Below are positions 26,194-33,472 of a stretch of DNA of 64,000 nt, piece by piece. This stretch comes from CAVRGQ01 sp963720785 (GTDB lineage Bacteria > Actinomycetota > Acidimicrobiia > IMCC26256 > DASPTH01). Each line of letters starts with the position of its first letter. Position 1 is the first letter of the stretch. Made by a program: the position numbers and the translations under genes. The notes below the pieces were generated by a model, which did not search any database, was not told the origin of the DNA, and worked only from the letters and a program-made list of their open reading frames with translations. Location of the stretch: positions 558,001 through 622,000 of the forward strand of contig CAVRGQ010000008.1 of the NCBI GenBank assembly GCA_963720785.1, given 5' to 3'.

Positions 26194-27089
26194 CCGTCCT
26201 GCTTTCCGGTCATCGATCGGGTTCGTCGCCAGTGGGCGCGTCGAGCATGTCGGGCAGCGTCGAGCATGTCGGGCGCGTCGAGCGTCAGCCACTGCGGTGC
26301 GCGCTTCTCGGAGAAGGCCAACGGCCCTTCCGTCTGGTCGGGGTGGCCCCACACGTTGACCAACTCCTGCGCGCCGGCGCGGCAGGCGTCGGTGAGGCCC
26401 GACTCCAACGCGCCCCACAACGCCTTCTTGGTGGCGCGCATCGCGGCGGGCGAGTTCTTCGCGATCTTCTCCGCCAGCTCCTGGGCGGCCTCGTGCAGGC
26501 GCTCGGGCGGGTCGACGATCTCGGAGATGATCCCGAGCTGGTGGGCGCGCTCAGGCGTGATGTGCTCGTAGCGGCCGGTGAGCGCCATGCGCATGATCGA
26601 CTCGAACGGGCTCTTCCGGGCGAGCGCGATCACCTCGTACGCGGTGACCTGGCCGATCGAGACGTGCGGGTCGAGGAAGCGGGCGTTGCTCGCGGCGATC
26701 ACGATGTCGGCGTCGGCCACGAAATGCAGGCCACCGCCGGCGCAGTTGCCGTTGACCGCGGCGATCACCGGCTTCCAGATGCTGTTGTGCCACGACGTGA
26801 AGCGCAGCGTCGCGTTCTTGGTGCGCCGCGACTGCTCGCGGAGCGCTTCCTTGTCCGTGCTGAGCGCGACGACGTCGAGACCGGTCTGGAAGTTCTTGCC
26901 CTCCCCCGCGTTCACGATGACGCGCACCGCGGGATCGGCGTCGAGCTCCTGCCAGGCGCGCTCGAGCTCTTCCATCATGAGCGCGTCCATCGCGTTGCCG
27001 ACCTGCGGGCGGGCGAACACCAGCCACCCCACGTTGCCGCGCCGCTCGACGCGCAGTCGTTCGTAGCCCTCGTAGGTCACGTCACTCAT
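26190..27089 (-). CDS. Enoyl-CoA hydratase/isomerase family protein, tandem paralog 2
   Basis: A 299-residue crotonase-fold protein, paralog of its downstream neighbour. Shared blocks include VWGHPDQTEGPLAFSEKR, GLTDACRAGAQEL and VDPPE(R/Q)L. The active-site segment FLDPHVSIGQV again lacks the hydratase glutamate. It differs by a C-terminal extension (APDMLDAARHARRAHWRRTR) encoded over an 18-bp direct repeat, GCGTCGAGCATGTCGGGC near 26238 and 26257, so the tail probably arose by small tandem duplication. Start ATG 27089 lies inside the end of the acyl-CoA dehydrogenase gene (8-bp overlap). Confidence 0.88.
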   Translation of the reverse strand: MSDVTYEGYERLRVERRGNVGWLVFARPQVGNAMDALMMEELERAWQELDADPAVRVIVNAGEGKNFQTGLDVVALSTDKEALREQSRRTKNATLRFTSWHNSIWKPVIAAVNGNCAGGGLHFVADADIVIAASNARFLDPHVSIGQVTAYEVIALARKSPFESIMRMALTGRYEHITPERAHQLGIISEIVDPPERLHEAAQELAEKIAKNSPAAMRATKKALWGALESGLTDACRAGAQELVNVWGHPDQTEGPLAFSEKRAPQWLTLDAPDMLDAARHARRAHWRRTRSMTGKQDG

Positions 27090-28439
27090 GCTGTGGTCCA
27101 CGCGCTGAGCTGCGCGGGGTGTCCTTCCACGCGGCGTCGCGGTACGGGTCGGGCTCACGGGGCAGACCGAGCACCCGCTCGCCGAGGATGTTCTTGTTCA
27201 CCTCGGACGTGCCCCCCTCGATCGAGTTGGCCCGGCTGCGCAGCATGCCCTGCACCTCGTAGGGCAGCGACTCCGCGTAGGCGACGGGGCCGGGCTCACC
27301 CGCGAACTCGCTCTCCCACGCGGTCGCGTCGGCACCGAGCAGGTCGGTGGCCATCAACTGCACGCGGATGTTGAGCGACGCGCCGTGCACCTTGCCGATC
27401 GAGCTCTCCGGGCCGGGTGGGCGGCCCGACTTCAGCGACGCCCGCACCCGTTGGTTGGTGAGCGAGCGGATGCGCTCCTCGCTGTAGAGCTTCATGAGGT
27501 CGTTGCGCACCTGGGGGTCGTCCCAGCCACCATCGCGGCCCTGCGCGCTGATCTCCCGGGCGAGGCGGATGAGCCGCGTGACGCCCGAGCCACCGATGCG
27601 GTCGACGCCACCGGAGCCCGCGCCCGCGACCATCTGACGCTCGCCCGACAGCGTGGCGTTGGCGACCCGCCAGCCGTCGCCGACGCCGCCGAGGCGGTTG
27701 AAGTCGGGAACCCGGGCGCGGTCGAGGAACACCTCGCAGAAGTCGACCTCACCGGTGATGTGACGCAGCTCGCGCACCTCCACCCCGGGCTGGTGCATGT
27801 CGACCAGGAAGTAGGTGATGCCCTTGCGCTTGGGCACGTCGGGATCGGTACGGGCGATGGCCACGCCGTAGTGGGCGGCAAAGCCCCACGTGGTCCACAC
27901 CTTCTGGCCCGAGAGGATCCACTCGTCGCCGTCGCGCTCCGCCCTGGTGGAGAGCGACGCGATGTCGGAGCCGGCGCCCGGCTCGCTGAAGAGCTGGCAC
28001 CACACCTCTTCGTTGCGCACGATCGGCGGCAGGAAGCGGCGCTTCTGCTCCTCGGTGCCGTAAGCGATGATCGCCGCGGCCGCGTTGTTGAGGCCGAGTG
28101 GGTTCAGGCGCCCGAGGTTGTACTTCGACAGCTCGGCGTCGCAGAGGCGAGCCGCCGCGGGCTCGAGCCCGAGGCCGCCGTACTCCACCGCCCACGTGGG
28201 TGCGACGAGCCCGGAGTGCCCGAACACCGGGTACCAGGCCTCGTAGTCGTCGCACGCGAGCGCACCTCGCGGATCGCCGCCGCGCCGCCGCGGTCGGCGG
28301 CCGCGCGCCATGCGACCGGCACGTACTCGTCGATCCACGCCTTCACCGCGCCGACGAGCTCGTCGGCCGGTGTGTCGGCGGTGACCGCCAAGCGGCCGTC
28401 GTCGCCGGTGATGGGGCCGGTGAGAGGGTTGTTCGTCAT
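27082..28439 (-). CDS. Acyl-CoA dehydrogenase (one apparent frameshift)
   Basis: A flavin-dependent acyl-CoA dehydrogenase of about 452 residues after repair. ATG 28439 (MTNNPLTGPITGDDG) gives an N-terminal helix domain; the frame breaks near 28258 (length 3n+2) and continues DDYEAWYPVFGHSGLVAPTWAVEYGG. The substrate/FAD signatures are FSEPGAGSDIASLSTRAERDGDEWILSGQKVWTT and RSRANSIEGGTSEVNKNILGERVLGLP. This is the FadE subclass used on bulky or branched acyl-CoAs in mycobacteria. It introduces a 2,3-double bond, passing electrons to ETF. Start overlaps the MaoC-like stop by ATGA; the end overlaps paralog 2. Confidence 0.87.
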
Positions 28440-29695
28440 CGTCGACTGAATGCCTCACTGATCGCCACCAATGCGGACTCGAGGTCGCCGGTGCCGGGCG
28501 GGTCGGGCAGGCGGACGGGGCCGCGCTCGCGCGACGGCAACAGGATCGTCGCCTTCCCGGGGCTGGTGACGACGTCGCGCTGGTTGCGCGCCTCGATCTC
28601 GAGGTCGACGGCGGGACGGTCGCCCTCGGCGAGGTACTTGCGCACGACCGTGCCGCGCAGCCACTGCGCATCGCCCACGTAGTTGAAGCTCCGGTACTCG
28701 CACTCGAGCTTCCACAACCACGCGTCGTCGCCCATCCAGTCGGTGCACAGATGGGTGAGCCACGTCTCGCGCATGCGGCCGTAGTCGTAGGTGGTGGGGC
28801 TGCCGGCGCGGCGCGCCCACTCGGTGTCCCAGTGCACGCGCTGCTGCACGTCGGGGATGTTGAGGTCGTCGCGCAGGTAGAAGCGCGGCACGCGCTGCCG
28901 GTTCTTCGCGCCGAGGCGCAGCGGCTTGACGTCGTAGAGACCCATGCCCATGCCGGTGTGCCAGCACACCATGTCGGTGACGAGCAACGGGCCCTTCACC
29001 ATCGGGCCGACGGCATCGCCCTCCTCGACGTCTTCCCAGTACCGGGGCTCCGCGCCGCGCGGCTGCTCGGAGAGGTACTGCTGCATGACCTCGTCGAGCT
29101 CGCCGTCGGTCCACACCTGCGGCTCGATCGCGAGGTTCTTCTTCTTCTCGCGGGCTTTCTTGCGCTCGGTGCGGATCATCAGGCGGTACTGCCCCGAGAG
29201 GATCGAGCCGTCGTCGGTGCGGAACACGCTGGCGTCCCACTCGTGCACCGCGCGCTCGGCGAACTCGCTCGGCTTGTCGAGCACGGCCACGAGCGCGTTG
29301 CGCCGCCAGAGGCGCTGGTCGGGGCGCAGCGGCGCCCACCACTCACGGGCGCTGGCCGAGAAGAAGGCATGGACGCCGCGCAGCGGGTCGCCCTTCATGA
29401 GGTCCTTCTTCTCCTCGGGGACCCGGATGACCTCGTCCTCGCCGATCAGCGAGTCGCCCCCCACGAGCGACGGCGGGGCGATGACCCCGCCCCAAACAGT
29501 GCCGGCGGCGTACCCCGGGTCGCACCACAGGGGGTTGTCGTCGCCGAAGCACTGGGCGACGTTGCGGAAGGCGTCCTCGTTGGGGCGGTAGTACTGCGGC
29601 TTCCGGGTCCACGGCACCGGGACCCCGATCCGGGACCGGAGCCGCTCGATGCCCTCGTGGGTGATCGACCCGCTCGTGTCGTCGTGCTCGGCCAC
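28436..29695 (-). CDS. MaoC-like dehydratase with FAS1-type double hotdog
   Basis: A 419-residue protein with two hotdog halves. The N-terminal FAS1-dehydratase-like half has FRNVAQCFGDDNPLWCDPGYAAGTVWGGVIAPP, where the usual hydratase His of the N-P-x-H motif is Trp. The C-terminal half contains PRYWEDVEEGDAVGPMVKGPLLVTDMVCWHTGMG, again hotdog-like. It probably hydrates or dehydrates an acyl-CoA. GTG 29695 has GGGGAG at ideal spacing. First gene of the operon MaoC-ACAD-crotonase-crotonase-ligase, and divergent from the NIPSNAP-like gene. Confidence 0.82.
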   Translation of the reverse strand: MAEHDDTSGSITHEGIERLRSRIGVPVPWTRKPQYYRPNEDAFRNVAQCFGDDNPLWCDPGYAAGTVWGGVIAPPSLVGGDSLIGEDEVIRVPEEKKDLMKGDPLRGVHAFFSASAREWWAPLRPDQRLWRRNALVAVLDKPSEFAERAVHEWDASVFRTDDGSILSGQYRLMIRTERKKAREKKKNLAIEPQVWTDGELDEVMQQYLSEQPRGAEPRYWEDVEEGDAVGPMVKGPLLVTDMVCWHTGMGMGLYDVKPLRLGAKNRQRVPRFYLRDDLNIPDVQQRVHWDTEWARRAGSPTTYDYGRMRETWLTHLCTDWMGDDAWLWKLECEYRSFNYVGDAQWLRGTVVRKYLAEGDRPAVDLEIEARNQRDVVTSPGKATILLPSRERGPVRLPDPPGTGDLESALVAISEAFSRR

Positions 29696-29765
29696 TGGCG
29701 CTCCCCGGAACCGCCCCGAACCCCGCCCGCGCCGGTGGGCCGGGCCCGGGTGCTCGGATCTCATG

Positions 29766-29776
29766 CAATATACGAT
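29766..29776 (+). promoter_or_regulatory. AT-rich -10-like box in a divergent promoter
   Basis: The AT-rich stretch CAATATACGAT lies eight bases before an ATG at 29785. This is the spacing expected for a leaderless actinobacterial transcript. That ATG, however, opens only a 15-codon frame, and the main frame begins at 29814 or 29829, so a small frameshift or a leader peptide is possible. The gap to the divergent MaoC-like gene is under 120 bp. Confidence 0.4.
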
Positions 29777-29813
29777 GCGGCGCCATGACGGACTCCACCG
29801 GGAATGAGCAGGC

Positions 29814-30569
29814 GTGGATCGAGCAGGCGTGAACCCGAAGATCTACCTGCACGAGTACATCGACATCATCGGGCAGAACCGCGCCCGGTACATGCACCAC
29901 ATGACGGCGAACTGGAACCCGATCGGCATGGAGGAGCGCCAGCAGCTCTGCGCCGGGCTCTGGGGCACTGTGGGCTCCACCGGACGCTGGCCGGAGACCG
30001 TGAACCTCTGGGAGCTCGACGGGTTCGACGGCATCGCCGCCTCCTTCGCCCACGAGACCGGCCGCCCCTCGCAACAGGACGAGAAGCTCGAGAAGTGGTG
30101 GGCCGAGGCCGCCAACTTCCGGCGCGGCGGCTTCGACCGCCTCATGCTCCCGGCACCCTGGTGTCGCACCGTCACCGAGCTCTGCGACCAGGGCATCACC
30201 GGCGAGACCTACGCCCACGAGACGATCAAGGTCGACGCCTGGACCGCCCCCGACTTCCTGGCGGCCGTGCAGGACCTCGCCGTGCCCGCGTTCGCGACCT
30301 TCGGCATCGAGGTCACCGGCGCCTACCGCACCGCCCTGCGCGACGACTCGGAGATCACGCTCATCTACGCCTTCCCCACCTGGCAGGTGTGGGCCGACTT
30401 CGAGAACGCCTGGCACTCCCGCGGCGCGGCCGTCGCCGCGTGGCAGCGCCTCCTGCGCGAGAAGGCGTCGGCGTTCGAGCGCTTCGTGATGGTGGAGGCA
30501 CCCCTCTCCCCGATGCGCCTCGGCCGCCAGCCCGACCGCCGCGACCGCACCGACGGCTGGGACGCCTGA
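29814..30569 (+). CDS. NIPSNAP-like family protein
   Basis: A protein of about 251 residues with two ferredoxin-like halves: KIYLHEYIDIIGQNRARYMHHMTANWNPIGMEERQQL and later CRTVTELCDQGITGETYAHETIKVDAW. WGTVGSTGRWPETVNLWELDGFDG is recognisable from actinobacterial NIPSNAP-type proteins found among acyl-CoA genes. No catalytic motif is known. Start uncertain: GTG 29814 or GTG 29829. Alternatively, a short indel separates it from ATG 29785 (MTDSTGNEQAWIEQA), which has a good promoter box. Function unknown; context suggests an accessory or ligand-binding role in degradation. Confidence 0.7.
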   Translation: MDRAGVNPKIYLHEYIDIIGQNRARYMHHMTANWNPIGMEERQQLCAGLWGTVGSTGRWPETVNLWELDGFDGIAASFAHETGRPSQQDEKLEKWWAEAANFRRGGFDRLMLPAPWCRTVTELCDQGITGETYAHETIKVDAWTAPDFLAAVQDLAVPAFATFGIEVTGAYRTALRDDSEITLIYAFPTWQVWADFENAWHSRGAAVAAWQRLLREKASAFERFVMVEAPLSPMRLGRQPDRRDRTDGWDA

Positions 30570-30577
30570 CTCGTCTT

Positions 30578-30596
30578 GGTCGGCCCCGGCCCGACC
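30578..30596. terminator. Short hairpin after the NIPSNAP-like gene
   Basis: GGTCGG (30578-30583) pairs with CCGACC (30591-30596) across a 7-nt GC-rich loop, nine bases after the stop at 30569. There is no U-tract. This is a weak terminator candidate typical of high-GC genomes. Confidence 0.35.
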
Positions 30597-30641
30597 CCCG
30601 TAAGCTCCCGGCCGGACTGAATGACTGACCGGGAGCACCTC

Positions 30642-31466
30642 GTGAGCGAAGCGCAAGAAGAAATTCTGCTCGACCTGGCCGACAACGGCGTGTTCACCAT
30701 CACGATGAACCGGCCCGAGGCCGCGAACTCGCTGACGATGGAGAACCGCGCCGCGATCGTGGACGCCTTCGTGCGCGCCGACGACGACCCGTTCGTCCGC
30801 TGCGTGGTGCTCAAGGCCACCGGCCGTTTCTTCTGCACCGGCGCCGACCTGCGCGCCGGCGGGTCGGCCGCGCCGGAGAAGCCGGAGGGCGCGCCCGACA
30901 AGATCGTGGGCGACCACCGCCGCATGATGCTGCGCAACGCCATCCGCCTGATGAACCTGATCATCGACTGCGAGAAGCCGGTGATCGCCCAGGTGGAGGG
31001 CACCGCGGCGGGCATCGGCGCCCACCTCGCGTTCGCGTGCGACCTCGTCGTCGCCGGCGAGCAGGCCAAGTTCATCGAGGTGTTCGCCCGTCGCGGCCTC
31101 GCCGCCGACGGCATGGGCACCTGGCTGCTCCCCCGCCTGGTCGGCCTGCAGAAGGCCAAGGAGCTGGTGTTCCTCGCCGAGGACATCACCGCGACGCGGG
31201 CCTACGAGATCGGCCTCGTGACCCGGCTCGTACCCGCCGACGAGGTGCAGGCCACCGTCGACGACCTCGCGGGCCGCATCGCCGCCGGACCGACGCGTGC
31301 GCACATGATCAACAAGCGGCTCATCAACCGCTCCACCGACGTCGACCGCGCCACCATCGCCGAGGAAGAGGCGATGTGGGTCGAGCTCAACGGCTACACG
31401 GAGGACAGCAAGGAAGGCGTGGCGTCGTTCATGGAGCGCCGCGACTCGAACTTCCGGGGGTTCTGA
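30642..31466 (+). CDS. Enoyl-CoA hydratase/isomerase family protein
   Basis: A 274-residue crotonase-fold enzyme. It has MNRPEAANSLTMENR, the oxyanion-hole block LKATGRFFCTGADLRAGG, and AQVEGTAAGIGAHLAFACDLVVAGEQAKFIEVFARRGLAADGMGTWLLPRLVG, where a D-G-x-G-T segment follows and the hydratase Glu is replaced. GTG 30642 is preferred because GGGAG lies seven bases upstream; ATG 30621 is in frame. The CoA ligase begins four bases after the stop, so the two form a coupled pair like 9112/9909. The precise reaction cannot be fixed. Confidence 0.87.
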   Translation: MSEAQEEILLDLADNGVFTITMNRPEAANSLTMENRAAIVDAFVRADDDPFVRCVVLKATGRFFCTGADLRAGGSAAPEKPEGAPDKIVGDHRRMMLRNAIRLMNLIIDCEKPVIAQVEGTAAGIGAHLAFACDLVVAGEQAKFIEVFARRGLAADGMGTWLLPRLVGLQKAKELVFLAEDITATRAYEIGLVTRLVPADEVQATVDDLAGRIAAGPTRAHMINKRLINRSTDVDRATIAEEEAMWVELNGYTEDSKEGVASFMERRDSNFRGF

Positions 31467-31469
31467 ACC

Positions 31470-33101
31470 GTGGTGGCACCGATCTGGCGTGATCGCGACG
31501 AGTACTCCGTCGCCCGGCTGATCGAGGAACGGCTCGCGTCGGATCCCGACCGCGAGTTCCTCGACATCAACGCCGAGTCGTGGACCGCCGCCCGGATGTT
31601 CGGCACCGCCGACCGGCTCGCCAACACCTTCGCCGAGTTCGGGGTGCAACGCGGCGACCGCGTCGCCACCCTCATCGAGAACTCGAGCGAGGCGGCGGTG
31701 TCGCTGTTCGCGGCAAACCGTGCGTCGGCCGTCGGCGTGCCCGTCAACACCGCGTACAAGGGCGAGTACCTGCGCCATCAACTCACCGACTCCGGCGCCA
31801 AGGTGCTCATCGTGGAGGCCGCGCTCGCGGAGCGGGCGATCTTCGTGGCCGACCAGATCGACACGCTCGAGCACGTGATCGTCGTCGACCACGACGGCCA
31901 GTCGACGCCGGGCACGAACTGGCACTCGTGGACCGACGCGTTGGCGATGCCCGACACGCCGCTCGGCCGGCCCACCGACCCCACCGACCTCGACATCTTC
32001 ATCTACACGGGCGGCACCACCGGCCTGTCGAAGGCCTGCGCGATCAACCACAACTACGCGGTCACCCTCGCGTGGCAGATCGCCCACATGTGGGAGCGCA
32101 CCGCCGACGACGTCGTGTGGACGCCCATGCCGCTGTTCCACTTCAACGCGGTGAGTGTGATGCTCACCGGCACGCTGCTGTGCGGCGGGCGCGGCGCGAT
32201 CTACAAGAAGTTCTCGGTGTCGAACTTCTGGCCCGAGATCAACCGCGTCGGCGCCACGCACGCGAGCACGCTCGGCAGCATGGTCACCCTGCTCGTGAAC
32301 GACTCGATGAAGCCCGAGGCCCCCGACTCCGGGCAGCCCGAGGCCAACACCACGCTGCGTTTCATCTCCGGCGTGCCCATGCCGCCGGCGGTCTGGGAGA
32401 AGAGCGTGGCCCGCTGGGCCATCAAGCCGTTCGACGGCGGGTTCGGCACCACCGAGGCGTCGCTGTGGTCGTGGTTGCCGCCCGGCACGACGAACAAGGA
32501 CAACGCCGCGGGCCTGGTGAACGACGAGTTCTGGGACATCCGCATCTTCGACGACGACGACAACGAACTGCCGCCGAACACGCGGGGTGAGATCGTCGGA
32601 CGGCCGAAGAAGGCGAACGTGATGTTCGACGGCTACTGGGGCCGCCCCGAGGCGACGCTCGAGATGTACCGCAACCTGTGGTTCCACTCGGGCGACTACG
32701 GCAAGGTCGACGAGGACGGCTACCTGTACTTCCTCGACCGCAAGGCCGACTACATGCGTCGGCGCGGCGAGAACGTGTCGAGCTACGAGCTCGAGGTGGT
32801 CTACGCGAAGCACCCGGCCGTGCGCGACGTCGCGGTGCACGCGGTGCCGAGCGAGCAGCTCGAGGACGACATCAAGGTCACGCTGGAGCTACGCGACGAC
32901 GCCACGGCCACCGCCGAGGAGATCTTCGTGTGGTCCGTCGACCAGGTGCCGTACTTCGCCCTCCCCCGCTACGTGGAGATCCGCGAGGAGCTGCCCCGCA
33001 CGCCGCTGGGCAAGATCCAGAAGCGCGAGCTGCGCGAGGAGGGCGTCACCGCCGACACGTGGGACTTCGAGAAGAGCGGGGTCACCGTCGAGCGCCGGTA
33101 G
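31470..33101 (+). CDS. Acyl-CoA synthetase, AMP-forming (CaiC/FadD17-like)
   Basis: A 543-residue acid:CoA ligase, intact. The P-loop is IFIYTGGTTGLSKACAIN, where the normal S-G-T-T reads G-G-T-T. PLFHFNAVSVM, GVPMPPAVWEKSV, GGFGTTEASLW, YKKFSVSNFWPEINRVGATHASTLGSM, NLWFHSGDYGKVDEDG and RRRGENVSSYELEVVYAKHP follow, with the catalytic lysine in TPLGKIQKRELRE. The pattern is close to carnitine/crotonobetaine-CoA ligases and mycobacterial FadD17. GTG start four bases after the crotonase stop. Its last codons and stop lie inside a tandem hairpin array at 33087. Confidence 0.87.
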   Translation: MVAPIWRDRDEYSVARLIEERLASDPDREFLDINAESWTAARMFGTADRLANTFAEFGVQRGDRVATLIENSSEAAVSLFAANRASAVGVPVNTAYKGEYLRHQLTDSGAKVLIVEAALAERAIFVADQIDTLEHVIVVDHDGQSTPGTNWHSWTDALAMPDTPLGRPTDPTDLDIFIYTGGTTGLSKACAINHNYAVTLAWQIAHMWERTADDVVWTPMPLFHFNAVSVMLTGTLLCGGRGAIYKKFSVSNFWPEINRVGATHASTLGSMVTLLVNDSMKPEAPDSGQPEANTTLRFISGVPMPPAVWEKSVARWAIKPFDGGFGTTEASLWSWLPPGTTNKDNAAGLVNDEFWDIRIFDDDDNELPPNTRGEIVGRPKKANVMFDGYWGRPEATLEMYRNLWFHSGDYGKVDEDGYLYFLDRKADYMRRRGENVSSYELEVVYAKHPAVRDVAVHAVPSEQLEDDIKVTLELRDDATATAEEIFVWSVDQVPYFALPRYVEIREELPRTPLGKIQKRELREEGVTADTWDFEKSGVTVERR

Positions 33102-33178
33102 GCGCTCGCGAATCCACGGCGTCGAGCGCCGGTAGGCGCTCGCGAATCCAGGGCGTCGAGCGCCGGTAGGCGTTCGAG
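33087..33178. repeat. Tandem 34-bp hairpin array covering the stop codon of the ligase
   Basis: Units begin at 33087, 33121 and 33155 with a 34-bp period. Each carries CGAGCGCC-GGTA-GGCGCTCG, an 8-bp perfect stem with a 4-nt loop in the first two units; the third has a changed right arm. In the first unit the TAG stop (33099-33101) spans the loop end and first stem base, so codons VERR are part of the repeat. It lies between convergent genes, so terminator duplication is likely. Confidence 0.75.
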
Positions 33179-33472
33179 CTAGTGGCCCTCGCCGGTCGCC
33201 TCGACCGTGATCTCGGGGTCGACCATCGCGAGGTGCCCCCGGTGCGACTCCACCATTCCCTCGAGCACGACGTCGCGGCCGAGGCCGACGCCCTCGACCG
33301 AACGCCGGCGAGGGAACACTGCGTACAGGCCCCCGGTGTCGTCGGCCACCACGCACTCGAGCGTGACCACGCCCGCCACGGGATGGATGCGCACCGAGCG
33401 GACCCGTCCGCGGACCTTGCCGCGCTCGCGCCAGCGGAGCTCGCCGATCGGAACGCCGTCGTCGGGCGTCAC
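33179..33472 (-). CDS. OB-fold nucleic-acid-binding-type small protein
   Basis: A 97-residue OB-fold-like beta-barrel protein. Strands are visible in WRERGKVRGRVRSVRIHP, VVTLECVVADDTGGLYAVFP, RDVVLEGMVESHRG and LAMVDPEITVEA. It resembles the small OB-fold proteins that accompany KimA/TrkA-type potassium genes in actinobacteria, sometimes called C-terminal OB-fold/RecG-wedge-like. The GTG start overlaps the permease stop by GTGA, so it is co-translated with the transporter. It may sense a nucleotide or bind the permease, but there is no direct evidence. The 3' end abuts the hairpin array. Confidence 0.72.
   Translation of the reverse strand: MTPDDGVPIGELRWRERGKVRGRVRSVRIHPVAGVVTLECVVADDTGGLYAVFPRRRSVEGVGLGRDVVLEGMVESHRGHLAMVDPEITVEATGEGH

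Noticed and set aside
29343..32840. A 1165-codon open frame on the minus strand
   Set aside because: It covers the NIPSNAP, crotonase and ligase genes antisense; composition is valine/arginine/glycine/histidine-rich without family motifs, a typical antisense shadow of GC-rich coding DNA.
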